NCBI GenBank assembly: GCA_001898385.1
Contig: MKTT01000084.1
Location: forward strand, 1 to 64,000
DNA from: Planctomycetales bacterium 71-10
Lineage (GTDB): Bacteria; Planctomycetota; Planctomycetia; Isosphaerales; Isosphaeraceae
DNA length: 64,000 bases
Reading direction: 5' to 3'
The notes below the pieces were generated by a model. The model made no database searches. It was not told the DNA's origin and saw nothing but the letters and a program-made list of their open reading frames with translations. The position numbers and the translations under genes were made by a program. Below are positions 17,193 to 25,674 of this stretch, one piece after another (within the stretch, counting starts at the first letter, position 1; each line of letters opens with the position of its first letter).

Positions 17193-20100
17193 TCATGCGG
17201 CTCCTCGGCTGACGTCGATCCAGGGCAACGGCGAACGAGGCCGACGGACGGCGAACGCGGCGAGGCCGAGGGTCGCGGCCAGGCCGGCGGCGGAGATCAT
17301 CAGGCCGACCCGGAACGAGTCGGGCTCGTAGCTGAAGACGAGCCGGTGCGTCCCGGCCTCGACGGCCGCGCCTCGCATCATGCGGTTGATCCGGTAGATC
17401 GGCGCGGGGCGGCCGTCGATCGTGAGCTTCCATCCGGGGTAGTAGACGTCGGCCAGCACGACGATCCCCGGGGTCTCCAGGGTCGCCTCCAGCTCGACGC
17501 GGTCCGACCGAGGATACGCCACGCGCACCTTCTCCGACGCCCGCACCGGCGACCGGCGGGCGTAGGGGGCCAGGTCCGTCGCGTCGTCGGCCTCGACCCA
17601 GGCGACCTGGCGCAGGTCGCGGGCCACGCGGTTCGGGTCGCGCCAGATGGGGTCCTGGTCGTCGTACATGATGTCCTGCATCGGCCCCGCGCGGTCGCCT
17701 CGGGTGAGGCCCGAGATCCGCGTCAGGGGCTCGGCGGCGTGGACCACCCAGGCGCGGGGGTACTCGCGGCGGTTGCGGCGCACCTGGTAGTCCTTGGTCT
17801 CGACCCACTCCTTGGCCTTCGCGACGACCTCGGGCGTCTCGGGGCCTTCCTCGCGGCGGGGGTGGACGATCTCCGTGTCGAAGAGGAAGCTGGCGATCCC
17901 GCGGTTCTCGTCCATGTAGTCGTTCGTGGCCGAGGGGAGGATGAAGTAGCGGGTGTTCCACATGTCGAACGACTTGCGCGGGAAGTAGACGACCTTCTCG
18001 CCCGGCTTGATCTTCAGCGCGACGGCGAACTCGGGGCTGGTGGAGTAGGGGAAGCCGCCGAAGAACCACTCGTAATCGTACAGCTCGGCGACGCCGATCG
18101 TGTGCGTGTACTCGACGCCCAGGTTGATGCCGTACTTGGGCTGGATGGTGTCGCGCTCCCACTGCATGAAGTCGCGGACGCGGTCCGGGGACGATTTGGT
18201 CCCCCAGCCGACGGGGTTCCAGACCGGCGACCGATGGATCCGGTACGGCCCGTCCGCCGGCTTCTCGGCCTCGGCGGCCTTGATGACCTTCAGGACCTCG
18301 GGCTCGACCTCGAACATCGATTGCGGCGCCGTGGCGATCATCGCGCGGTTCGCCCACGCCAGGTCGGCTGTCAGCAGCACCAGCACCGCCGCCCCCGCCG
18401 CGGCGGGTCGTCTCGCCGCGAGCTTCGCGACGCCGAACACGGCCGCCGCCACGGCCGCGGCCTGGGCCAGGCCGGCCAGCGTCTCGCGCCGGGCCGCCGT
18501 CGGATTGAACGGGCCGAACGCGCTGGAGAGCGTCGATGTGCCCAGGGTTTTGAAGAGGGCGTCGAGGCCGAGGAACGCGGCCAGGAAGGCGACGGCCGAC
18601 AGCCCGACGAGCCCCGCGGCCAGCCGCTTCACGGGCCGCGACCGCCCCCGGACCAGGTCGTCCCAGCCCAGGCCCGCGAGCGCCGCGAGGCCCAGGACGG
18701 AGAACGTCATCAGCTTGCTGGGGAACCGGAACTGGCGGAAGGCGGGGAGGAACGTGGTCATCGCCCAGTACAGGCCGCCGTCGCCGTCGCGGAGGTAGCC
18801 GTCCTTGCGGAGCGGCGGCTCGCGCACCGGGTCGAGCGGGCCGACGGCGGGCGTACCCAGGTGGAGCGTCTTCGCCGCGAGCCGGGTCGCCCAGATCGGG
18901 CTGGTGAACTGGCCGAAGCTCCCCAGCAGCGTGATCGCCACGATCCACGACAGCCAGACGCGCGTCGCGCGGCCGCGCCGGAACGCCAGCGCCGGGAGGG
19001 CTAAGAGGACGATCGCTCCGCCCAGGTAGAGCGAAGGCGTCCAGACCTTCCCGCGCTCCTCCGACAGCTTGATCAGGTCGATCCAGCTTGCATTGCCGTG
19101 GAAGTAGCTGCCGAAGGCGTTGGGCCAGAACATCTCGACGACCCGGAACGGCTCGACGCTGAACGGGTAGATCTCGTGCGGGCCCTCGGCGGCGGCGCGG
19201 ACGGTCTGCTGGGTGAACTCGATCACCGGCAGCAGTTGCGCCGCGGTGATCGCCGCGGCCAGCGCGCCCGCGACGCCAAGCCCGACCGTCAGCCGCCACA
19301 GCGTTCGCCTCGCGGCGGTCGGCTTCTTGCGCCCGAAATAGAAGGCGATCGCCACGGCCCAGGCGAGCGGCACCGCCTTCGGCGCCCAGAGCATCCAGGG
19401 GAGGGCGGGTGTCGGCTGGTCGGAGGGATGGGGGGGACGGAGCCCGGGCGCGTAGGCCGCGACGACCAGCGTGACGGCCGTCCAGGCCGCCATGCCCAGC
19501 AGCACGAGCGCGACCACCTTTCGCCCGCCCGAGGGGCGAACGGGCTCGTCCGGGGCTTCGTCGCGGAAGGCCCGCCCTCCGGTTCGCGCCGAGGCCGCCG
19601 CGTAGCCCAGCGCGCACAGACCCAGCAGGTACGCGGCCTGGGGATCGCCGCCGAGCGCCTGCATCGCCAGGACGACGGCCAGGCCCGCGAGGGCCATCCG
19701 GCTCCCGTTGCGGAGCCAGCGATCCACGGCCAGGAATCCCAGGGGGAGCCACGCCGCGCCGACGAGGTAGATCACGTTGCAATACTGGAAGAGGATCGGC
19801 CCGCAGAAAGCATACGACAGCGCCGACAGCCCCGAGCCGACCCAGCTCGTCCCCCACGACCGCATCAAGGCGAGCATCGCGACGAACGTCAACGCGACGT
19901 GGCCGACGATGTAGACCCGCGCCGCCCAGGCATAGGGCAGGAGCCCGTACACCACCTTCCCCGGGTAGAGGACGGCGGCGGTGGGGTTGCCCATCAGGGG
20001 CATCCCGGAATTCTCCTCGGGCTCCCAGAGCGGCCAACGGCCCTCGCTCCACTCGCGCTGGACGCGCTCGTAGAGGGGGTAGTAGTAATGGGCGGCGTCT

Positions 20101-20210
20101 CGATAGGCGAACTGGTGGTCGTCGAAGAACACCCGGTGGAAGCAGGCCAGCAGCAGGGCGGCCAGGCATGCGAGGACCAGGGCGATCGTCGGGGCGGACG
20201 GGCGGTTCAT
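17193..20210 (-). CDS. Large YfhO-family-like integral membrane protein
   Basis: 1005 residues. The N-terminal half has about a dozen hydrophobic helices beginning with TIALVLACLAALLLACFHRV. The loop after it carries RDAAHYYYPLYERVQREW and GRWPLWEPEENSGMPLMGNP, the extracytoplasmic pattern typical of YfhO / GT-C type membrane proteins. A large extracytoplasmic region (about 640-960) follows, with a last helix near the C-terminus. YfhO proteins are implicated in glycosylation of cell-wall polymers. A role in sugar transfer from a lipid carrier is inferred from the fold only. It is followed at 1 base by a secreted hypothetical gene. Confidence 0.82.
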   Translation of the reverse strand: MNRPSAPTIALVLACLAALLLACFHRVFFDDHQFAYRDAAHYYYPLYERVQREWSEGRWPLWEPEENSGMPLMGNPTAAVLYPGKVVYGLLPYAWAARVYIVGHVALTFVAMLALMRSWGTSWVGSGLSALSYAFCGPILFQYCNVIYLVGAAWLPLGFLAVDRWLRNGSRMALAGLAVVLAMQALGGDPQAAYLLGLCALGYAAASARTGGRAFRDEAPDEPVRPSGGRKVVALVLLGMAAWTAVTLVVAAYAPGLRPPHPSDQPTPALPWMLWAPKAVPLAWAVAIAFYFGRKKPTAARRTLWRLTVGLGVAGALAAAITAAQLLPVIEFTQQTVRAAAEGPHEIYPFSVEPFRVVEMFWPNAFGSYFHGNASWIDLIKLSEERGKVWTPSLYLGGAIVLLALPALAFRRGRATRVWLSWIVAITLLGSFGQFTSPIWATRLAAKTLHLGTPAVGPLDPVREPPLRKDGYLRDGDGGLYWAMTTFLPAFRQFRFPSKLMTFSVLGLAALAGLGWDDLVRGRSRPVKRLAAGLVGLSAVAFLAAFLGLDALFKTLGTSTLSSAFGPFNPTAARRETLAGLAQAAAVAAAVFGVAKLAARRPAAAGAAVLVLLTADLAWANRAMIATAPQSMFEVEPEVLKVIKAAEAEKPADGPYRIHRSPVWNPVGWGTKSSPDRVRDFMQWERDTIQPKYGINLGVEYTHTIGVAELYDYEWFFGGFPYSTSPEFAVALKIKPGEKVVYFPRKSFDMWNTRYFILPSATNDYMDENRGIASFLFDTEIVHPRREEGPETPEVVAKAKEWVETKDYQVRRNRREYPRAWVVHAAEPLTRISGLTRGDRAGPMQDIMYDDQDPIWRDPNRVARDLRQVAWVEADDATDLAPYARRSPVRASEKVRVAYPRSDRVELEATLETPGIVVLADVYYPGWKLTIDGRPAPIYRINRMMRGAAVEAGTHRLVFSYEPDSFRVGLMISAAGLAATLGLAAFAVRRPRSPLPWIDVSRGAA

Positions 20211-20273
20211 GGAGGCGTCTCGGGGCGCTCGGGCGGGTCGACGCGACCTAATGTATCACACCCGGAGGCGCGC

Positions 20274-20316
20274 GAAGACGCCCGGCGTCTCGGGATCGAG
20301 GACGCCGGGCGTCTTC
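20274..20316 (-). terminator. Perfect 16-bp hairpin after the cytochrome c peroxidase gene
   Basis: Arms GAAGACGCCCGGCGTC (20274-20289) and its exact complement (20301-20316) enclose an 11-base loop. It is 25 bases past the stop of the di-haem peroxidase on the minus strand and before the YfhO-like gene. No T-run follows. It is one of the longest perfect stems I noticed in an intergenic space here. Confidence 0.65.
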
Positions 20317-20341
20317 CGCGTTCAGGGCTCGCGCCGACGGG

Positions 20342-21640
20342 TCACATCCCCGGCGGGGTCAGCGCCTTGACCGGGTCCGGCGACGAGCCGTCGGGGCCCG
20401 GGGGGAGCTGGGCGGGGATCAGCTCGGCGGTGGTCTTCACCTCGCCGGTCAGGGCGTGCATGAAGGCGATGACGTCGGCGACCTCTTCCTTCGTCAGGTT
20501 GAGCGGCTTCATATCCTTGTCGAGCGACGGGTTCGGGTTGCCGCCCTTGTTGTAGTGATCCATCACCTCTTCGAGCGTCTTCAGGCTGCCGTCGTGCATG
20601 TACGGCCCGGAGAGGGCCGCGTTGCGGCAGGTCGGGGTCTTGAAGGCGCCCAGGCTGTGGTCGCCCTTCTGGCCGATCGGCTCCGGGGCCCAGCGGCCGG
20701 GGTCGGCGTGCTTCTTCTTCGCCTCATCCCAGCCGACGCCCAGGTTGTGGAACTCCTCGTCCGAGAAGTTGGCCCCGACGTGGCAGAGGGTGCATTTGGC
20801 CTTCTGAAGCTCGACGGTCGGCTCGTACTCGTCCTGGGGGCTGAGCCGCAGGCCGAACAGGACCATCCCGCGCTTCTCGCTCTCGTTCAGGGCGTCGAGG
20901 TCGCCGGTGACGTACTGGTCGTACTTCGAGTTCCCAGATAGGGCCGCCACGCGCTCGAAGGTGGCGATGGCCTTGGCCATGCCGTCCAGGGTGACGTCGG
21001 TGCCGAAGGTCTTGCGGAACATCTCGCGATAGGCCGGCACCTCGCGGAGCCGCTTGACGACGTCCTCGTGCTTCTGCTCGCCCATCTCGATCGGGTTGAC
21101 CATCGGGCCCTGGGCCTGGCCCTCCAGGCTGGGCGACCGGCCGTCCCAGAACATATTCTTTCCGTAGGCCGTGTTGAAGACCGTCGGGGCGTTACGATTG
21201 CCGCGCTGGCCGTCGATGCCCGTCGAGGTCGCTCCGCCGTCGCTCCAGCCCTTGTCCGGGTTGTGGCAGGTGGCGCAGCTCACCGTGCCGTCGAGCGAGA
21301 CGCGGGGGTCGAAGTAGAGGAGCCGGCCCAGTTCATACTTCCCCTTCGTCAGCGGGTTGGAGACCGGCACGACCGACTTGGCGGCGAGCGGCGGCAGGCC
21401 GCGGGGGGCCTTGACGACCAGCGGCTCGTCCTGGATCAGGCTGGGATCGGAGCGCTGCCAGAGGAACTCGGCCGGGCTGGCCGGATCCTCGTCGGCCGGC
21501 TTGTTGGGCTCGTCCTGCAACATCGCGAGGACGCGGGGGGGGCCGCCGGCGCTCGCCGTCATCGACTGCTGGAGCAGGACCAGGCCGGCGGCCAGCAAGA
21601 GGCCCGGGACGATCAGCCAGCGCGTTCTCGTCTGCATCAT
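20342..21640 (-). CDS. Di-haem cytochrome c peroxidase / MauG-family protein
   Basis: 432 residues with an N-terminal export helix (WLIVPGLLLAAGLVLL). Two c-type haem sites are present: CATCH at 122-126 and CTLCH at 283-287. The N-domain has YFDPRVSLDGTVSCATCH, NRNAPTVFN and FWDGRSPSLEGQA, standard for bacterial cytochrome c peroxidases that reduce H2O2 in the periplasm. The C-domain has KTPTCRNAALSGPYMHDGS and ends in a Pro-rich tail. The tandem ATG at 21638 is preceded by GGAG at 8 bases; an upstream in-frame start at 21712 would add 24 residues before the export signal. A strong hairpin follows the gene. Confidence 0.93.
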   Translation of the reverse strand: MMQTRTRWLIVPGLLLAAGLVLLQQSMTASAGGPPRVLAMLQDEPNKPADEDPASPAEFLWQRSDPSLIQDEPLVVKAPRGLPPLAAKSVVPVSNPLTKGKYELGRLLYFDPRVSLDGTVSCATCHNPDKGWSDGGATSTGIDGQRGNRNAPTVFNTAYGKNMFWDGRSPSLEGQAQGPMVNPIEMGEQKHEDVVKRLREVPAYREMFRKTFGTDVTLDGMAKAIATFERVAALSGNSKYDQYVTGDLDALNESEKRGMVLFGLRLSPQDEYEPTVELQKAKCTLCHVGANFSDEEFHNLGVGWDEAKKKHADPGRWAPEPIGQKGDHSLGAFKTPTCRNAALSGPYMHDGSLKTLEEVMDHYNKGGNPNPSLDKDMKPLNLTKEEVADVIAFMHALTGEVKTTAELIPAQLPPGPDGSSPDPVKALTPPGM

Positions 21641-21760
21641 GAACCGACTCCGGATGGGGAGATGCCGAACAAGGTCGGGAGCCGCTTCAAGGGGCGCGGC
21701 GTCCCACGGCATGCGGCGGCCGGCCCTGTGGCGGGGCGAGGCCGTCGCGGTCGCATCGCA

Positions 21761-22135
21761 TCACTTCCGTCTCTTGGCCAGGAACTCGTCGGCGTTCCGG
21801 CGGGCCCGCTCGACCAGCGCGTCTCCGCGGGCGGCGACGTACCGGGCCGGGCCCCCCTTGTCGGCCACCCGGGCCGGCGCGGAGGGCGTGTCGACCATCT
21901 CGGCCGCGCCCCAGGGGCAGACCTGGGCGCAGTGCCGGCAGCCGATGCAGCGGTCGAGGTCGATCTCGCAGAAGCTCGCGACGCCCGGATGGATGTCGCC
22001 CGGCACCGGGTCGATGCAGGCGACCGGGCAGACCTCGACGCACGCCCGGCACCCCGAGCAGGCGTCGGCGTCGATGACCGCCACGACCTTGGGGACGGCC
22101 TTCCGGGGTTTCGTCGCCGACGTTGGGACCGACAT
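21761..22135 (-). CDS. 2[4Fe-4S] ferredoxin
   Basis: 124 residues with two complete CxxCxxCxxxC motifs: C26, C29, C32, C36 and C63, C66, C69, C73. The order is bacterial-type, carrying electrons at low potential in the cytoplasm. A C-terminal 40-residue extension (PARYVAARGDALVERARRNA) is Arg-rich and helical. The ATG at 22135 follows AAGGA by 5 bases. Its promoter (TATAAG / TTGATT on the complement) overlaps a Fur-box-like palindrome, so iron regulation is plausible. Partner enzyme unknown; the adjacent peroxidase gene lies 120 bases downstream on the same strand. Confidence 0.92.
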   Translation of the reverse strand: MSVPTSATKPRKAVPKVVAVIDADACSGCRACVEVCPVACIDPVPGDIHPGVASFCEIDLDRCIGCRHCAQVCPWGAAEMVDTPSAPARVADKGGPARYVAARGDALVERARRNADEFLAKRRK

Positions 22136-22194
22136 CGCCGTCCTTCCCGAATCGAACGCGGGCCACACCCTGGCCTCGCTTCGGGGCCGAGTCT

Positions 22195-22224
22195 CTTATA
22201 TCGTATCGGCGAGGCCCCAATCAA
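22195..22224 (-). promoter_or_regulatory. Putative promoter of the ferredoxin gene
   Basis: On the minus strand, TTGATT (22219-22224) and TATAAG (22195-22200) are separated by 18 bases, about 60 bases before the ferredoxin ATG. The -35 hexamer overlaps the Fur-box-like element at 22222-22236. Confidence 0.5.
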
Positions 22225-22236
22225 GAATCATTCTCG
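22222..22236. promoter_or_regulatory. Fur-box-like palindrome between ferredoxin and thioesterase genes
   Basis: CAAGAAT-C-ATTCTCG is a 7-1-7 inverted repeat with one mismatch between the arms. It resembles the clearer Fur-box-like element upstream of feoA and shares CATTCTC with it. It could control both divergent genes. Binding by Fur is inferred. Confidence 0.45.
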
Positions 22237-22254
22237 ATTCCAGCAGGTGGCGAC

Positions 22255-22659
22255 GTGAAGCAGACGCCCAGGACCGGACTGACCGGCGAGATGATCGTGG
22301 AGGTCGTCGAGGAGAACTGCATCAACTTCGCCGACGACCGAATGCCCCCCGTGCTCTCGACGCCCTGGTTGGTCGCCTACCTGGAGTTCGTCGCCCGCGA
22401 CGCGCTCGCGGCCTGCCTGGAGGACCACGAGCGGAGCGTGGGCTCCCTCGTCGAGATCGAGCACCTGGCCCCCAGCCCGATCGGCTCCCGCGTCACCTGC
22501 CGCGCGCGGGTGATCCACGTCGACGGGGCCTCCGTGACGTTCCGCATCGAGGCGTTCGACGAGAAGGAACCCGTCGCCCGCGGCCTGCACAAACGCCACG
22601 TCATCGACGCCGACCGATTCGCCCGCCGCGTAGCCAAGAAGCGCGACGCGAGAGCATGA
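22255..22659 (+). CDS. Hotdog-fold thioesterase, FlK (fluoroacetyl-CoA thioesterase)-like
   Basis: 134 residues from a GTG preceded by AGGTGG. The start TPRTGLTGEMIVEVVEEN matches the FlK-like family opening. The catalytic residues of FlK (T42, E50, H76) align to T36, E44 and H70 here, with identical spacing, in VLSTPWLVAYLE and VEIEHLAPSPIG. The usual substrate is an acyl-CoA; true fluoroacetyl-CoA specificity is rare and not implied. It lies divergent from the ferredoxin gene and 222 bases before feoA. Confidence 0.85.
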   Translation: MKQTPRTGLTGEMIVEVVEENCINFADDRMPPVLSTPWLVAYLEFVARDALAACLEDHERSVGSLVEIEHLAPSPIGSRVTCRARVIHVDGASVTFRIEAFDEKEPVARGLHKRHVIDADRFARRVAKKRDARA

Positions 22660-22787
22660 GTGCTGATCGTTCGTGAAGGCTTGGTACGGCCCTTCGGTGC
22701 GAGAGGCCGGAGGAGGGCCCATCGTCGCGCGCCGGCCGACGCGAAGCCTGCGGCGGCCGGCTCGCAACGGCGTCCGGGTGAAGACGA

Positions 22788-22816
22788 TTGTCATCCGGCC
22801 CCCCTGCAGCTATAAT
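22788..22816 (+). promoter_or_regulatory. Near-consensus housekeeping promoter of the feo operon
   Basis: TTGTCA (22788-22793) and a perfect TATAAT (22811-22816) are separated by 17 bases. This is the best promoter match noticed in the window and stands out in GC-rich DNA. Transcription would start near 22824, about 58 bases before feoA. Confidence 0.75.
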
Positions 22817-22823
22817 CTGGCGT

Positions 22824-22838
22824 TGAGATTCATTCTCA
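22824..22838. promoter_or_regulatory. Fur box of the feo operon
   Basis: TGAGATT-C-ATTCTCA is a 7-1-7 inverted repeat with six of seven positions matching between the arms, in the style of the Fur consensus TGATAATnATTATCA. It starts 7 bases after the -10 hexamer, over the expected transcription start, an ideal place for iron-dependent repression of feoAB. Confidence 0.7.
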
Positions 22839-22881
22839 TCGGCAGCCCTCGGGCTCACATCACGAAGGTCGAGGATCGAGC

Positions 22882-23157
22882 ATGATCGCGCAGATGCCGG
22901 CGGTGCAGGGGGAGGAGACGGGGGAGATGGTCCCGCTGGCGCTGCTCCGGGCCGGGCAGACCGGCCGCGTGGGCGAGGTCCTGGGGAACGTCGAGTTGGT
23001 GCATCGGCTGCGCGAGATGGGCCTGTATCACGGCGCGACGGTCCGGATGATCCGGCCGGGCAGCCCCTGCATCATCGGGCTGGACGGCCAGCGCCTGGGC
23101 TTCCGGGGCGACGACCTGGCGCGGGTGCTCGTCCGCGTGCCGGCGATGGCCTCCTGA
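22882..23157 (+). CDS. feoA: Ferrous iron transport protein FeoA
   Basis: 91 residues with the SH3-like FeoA fold. The pattern LALLRAGQTGRVGEV, LVHRLREMGLYHGATVRMIRPG and a final LARVLVRVP is typical. FeoA is a small cytoplasmic partner that supports FeoB. It is preceded by a near-consensus promoter and Fur box. feoB follows after 97 bases, with a hairpin plus T-rich tract in between. The start ATG at 22882 follows GAGGATCGAGC. Confidence 0.92.
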   Translation: MIAQMPAVQGEETGEMVPLALLRAGQTGRVGEVLGNVELVHRLREMGLYHGATVRMIRPGSPCIIGLDGQRLGFRGDDLARVLVRVPAMAS

Positions 23158-23197
23158 GCGATCGCGACCCGATCCGCCGAATTTCGAGCCTGCTCGC

Positions 23198-23227
23198 CGG
23201 GACGGGATCTCCGTCCCGTTTCCTTTT
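23198..23227 (+). terminator. Hairpin with T-rich tract between feoA and feoB (possible attenuator)
   Basis: CGGGACGG (23198-23205) and CCGTCCCG (23211-23218) form a perfect 8-bp stem with a 5-base loop, followed by TTTCCTTTT. It has the form of an intrinsic terminator but lies inside the operon, 40 bases after feoA and 28 before feoB. It could reduce feoB expression or mark the 3' end of a feoA-only transcript. Confidence 0.55.
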
Positions 23228-23254
23228 CCCTCCTCCCACGCGAAGCCGCCCGCC

Positions 23255-25474
23255 ATGCCGATCGCCTCGGACAAGTCGACGTGGACGATCGCCCTGGTGG
23301 GCAATCCCAACACCGGCAAGTCAACCCTCTTCGGGGCCCTCTCGGGGCTCGCCCAGCGCACGGGAAACTATCCCGGCGTGACAGTCGAGAAGAAGACCGG
23401 CGAGGTCATCCACGACGGCCGCCGCTGGCTCCTCGTCGACCTGCCGGGCACCTACAGCCTGTCCCCACGCTCGCCCGACGAGATGGTGACTGTGGACGTC
23501 CTGCTGGGCCGTCGCGGCGACGTCCCGCCGCCCGACGTGATCGTCTGCGTCGCCGCCGCCGGCAACCTGTCGCGGAACCTCTACCTGGCGAGCCAGGTGC
23601 TCGAGCTCGGCCGCCCCGTCGTGATCGCCCTCACGATGAACGACCTGGCGGAGGCCGAGGGGACGAAGGTCGACGTGGAGGCCCTCGCGCGCAACCTGGG
23701 CGTTCCGGTCGTCCCCGTGCAGGCCCGTCGCGGCGAAGGGCTTGAGGCGCTGAAGGATGCCGTCGAGAAGGCGGGCGCGGGAGCGGCGCCGGCGTCGGCC
23801 GACGTGTTCCCCGAGGAATTCCGCCGCGAGGTCGACGGCCTGGCCGCGACGATGGACGGCACCCCCCGCTATCTGGTGGAACGCCTCCTGCTCGACGCCG
23901 GCTCCTACGTCGAGGAGGGCCTGGGACTGGCCGGCAGGGAACGCGATGCGCTCCGATCGCGGCTCGAAGCCGCCCGGGCCCGCCTCGTCGAGGTCGGCTG
24001 GAAGACGCCGGACGTGGAGACGGCTTCGCGCTTCGCCTGGGTCGCCCGGGCGACCGACGGGACGGTGATCCACGCGGGCGATCGGGGGCCGAGGGTCGTC
24101 GATCGCGTCGACTGGTTCCTGACGCACTGGTTCTTCGGCTCGCTGGTCCTGATCGGCGTCCTGCTGCTGACTTTCAGCGCGGTCTTCTCCTGGGCGAACG
24201 TCCCGATGGACTGGATCGACGCCGGCTTCGCCTCCCTGGGCGAATGGGTCGAGGCGACGCTGCCGGAGGGGCCCATCCGCGACCTGATCGTCGGAGGCGT
24301 CGTGGCGGGCGTCGGGGGCGTCGTCATCTTCCTCCCCCAGATCCTCATCCTGATCGGCCTGCTGTCGATCCTGGAGGAGTGCGGCTACCTCGCCCGCGCG
24401 GCCTACCTGATGGACCGGATCATGGTCCACGTCGGGCTGAGCGGACGGTCGTTCATCCCGCTCCTCTCCTCGTTCGCCTGCGCCATCCCGGGCGTGATGG
24501 CGACGCGGACCATCGAGGATCGCCGCGACCGGCTGACGACCATCCTGATCGCCCCGCTCATGAGCTGTTCCGCCCGCCTGCCTGTCTACACGCTGCTGAT
24601 CGGCGCCTTCATCCCCGCGCGGGCGTACCTGGACGGCTGGATCCAGCTCCAGGGGCTGACGCTGCTGGGGATGTACCTGGTGGGCGTGGTGGTGGCGGCG
24701 GCGATGGCCCTGATCCTGAAGCGGACGCTCCTGCGCGGCGGCACGCCGGCCTTCGTGATGGAGCTGCCCGCCTACCAGTGGCCGTCGCCGTTCGTGGTCG
24801 TCCGCCGGATGCTCGATCGGGCGTGGGATTTCCTGTCGAACGCCGGCACGATCATCTTCGCCGTCTCCGTCGTCATGTGGGGCCTGCTGTATTACCCGCG
24901 GCTTTCGGCCGAGGACATGGCCCCGCTGGCCGCCCTGCAGGCGCAGGCCGAGGCCGAGATGGAGGCGGCGAAGTCGTCCGGCGACGAGGAGGCCGCCGCC
25001 GCGGCCGAGGCGGCCGTGAAGGAGGCCGAGGACCACATCGCCGGCGCGCAGCAGCGGCAGAGCATCCTGGGCCGGATGGGCCGCTGGATCGAGCCCGCCG
25101 TCCGTCCCCTGGGCTGGGACTGGCGGCTCGGCGCGGCGGCGCTGGCGTCGTTCCCGGCCCGGGAGGTCGTCGTCTCCACCCTCGGCGTAATTTTCGACGT
25201 CGGCGACGAGGTGGAGGACGAGAACGAGCAGAGGCTCGTCCAGGCGGTGCAGTCGGCCTCGTGGCCCGACGGCCGGCCCCTGTTCACGATCCCGGTGGCG
25301 CTGTCGGTCATGGTCTTCTTCGCGCTTTGCGCCCAGTGCGTCTCCACGCTGGCGGTGATCTGGCGCGAGACCGGGAGCTGGACCTGGCCGGCGATCGCCT
25401 TCGCCTACATGACGGGCCTGGCGTATATCGGGGCCCTGCTGACTTACCAGGTCGGGACGCGGCTGTTCTCCTGA
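23255..25474 (+). CDS. feoB: Ferrous iron transporter FeoB
   Basis: 739 residues. The N-terminal G-protein domain has G1 LVGNPNTGKST (15-24), G2 region TGNYPGVTVEKKTG, G3 DLPGTYS (62-68) and G4 TMND. The membrane domain starts near residue 285 (WFFGSLVLIGVLLLTFSAVF) and carries the Gate motifs with SCSARLPVYTLLIGAF and CAIPGVMATRTIEDRRDRL. A charged helical insert of about 60 residues (near 550-610, EMEAAKSSGDEEAAAAAEAA) is typical of some FeoB loops. It moves Fe(II) across the inner membrane. No clear Shine-Dalgarno precedes the ATG, which fits coupling to feoA or regulated translation. Confidence 0.96.
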   Translation: MPIASDKSTWTIALVGNPNTGKSTLFGALSGLAQRTGNYPGVTVEKKTGEVIHDGRRWLLVDLPGTYSLSPRSPDEMVTVDVLLGRRGDVPPPDVIVCVAAAGNLSRNLYLASQVLELGRPVVIALTMNDLAEAEGTKVDVEALARNLGVPVVPVQARRGEGLEALKDAVEKAGAGAAPASADVFPEEFRREVDGLAATMDGTPRYLVERLLLDAGSYVEEGLGLAGRERDALRSRLEAARARLVEVGWKTPDVETASRFAWVARATDGTVIHAGDRGPRVVDRVDWFLTHWFFGSLVLIGVLLLTFSAVFSWANVPMDWIDAGFASLGEWVEATLPEGPIRDLIVGGVVAGVGGVVIFLPQILILIGLLSILEECGYLARAAYLMDRIMVHVGLSGRSFIPLLSSFACAIPGVMATRTIEDRRDRLTTILIAPLMSCSARLPVYTLLIGAFIPARAYLDGWIQLQGLTLLGMYLVGVVVAAAMALILKRTLLRGGTPAFVMELPAYQWPSPFVVVRRMLDRAWDFLSNAGTIIFAVSVVMWGLLYYPRLSAEDMAPLAALQAQAEAEMEAAKSSGDEEAAAAAEAAVKEAEDHIAGAQQRQSILGRMGRWIEPAVRPLGWDWRLGAAALASFPAREVVVSTLGVIFDVGDEVEDENEQRLVQAVQSASWPDGRPLFTIPVALSVMVFFALCAQCVSTLAVIWRETGSWTWPAIAFAYMTGLAYIGALLTYQVGTRLFS

Positions 25475-25488
25475 ATGCGAGGTGGATC

Positions 25489-25674
25489 ATGGGCTGGCAG
25501 GACATCGTCGCGATCGCCGCGGTCCTCGGGGCCGTCGGGTACCTCGCGAGCCTGGTGTGGAAGGGCGTCTCGGGCGAGCGGAAGGGCTGCGGCTCGGCCT
25601 GCGGCAAGTGCTCGGCGTCCGAGCCCGTGGAGGTCGTTTCGATCGGCCCGGCGAAGGCGTCGCCGCCCGGATGA
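25489..25674 (+). CDS. FeoB-associated Cys-rich membrane microprotein
   Basis: 61 residues, beginning 14 bases after feoB with GAGGTGG upstream. One transmembrane helix (IVAIAAVLGAVGYLASLVW, residues 6-24) is followed by a short cytoplasmic Cys-rich segment GCGSACGKCSA (33-43), the layout of FeoB-associated Cys-rich proteins that follow feoB in many bacteria. A role in FeoB assembly or iron/redox sensing is inferred from this position. The final residues KASPPG are low complexity. Confidence 0.8.
   Translation: MGWQDIVAIAAVLGAVGYLASLVWKGVSGERKGCGSACGKCSASEPVEVVSIGPAKASPPG

Noticed and set aside
17160..19004. Plus-strand open frame across the YfhO-like gene
   Set aside because: Composition is antisense-like and no start signals or motifs are present; the minus strand has membrane helices and the YfhO loop pattern.
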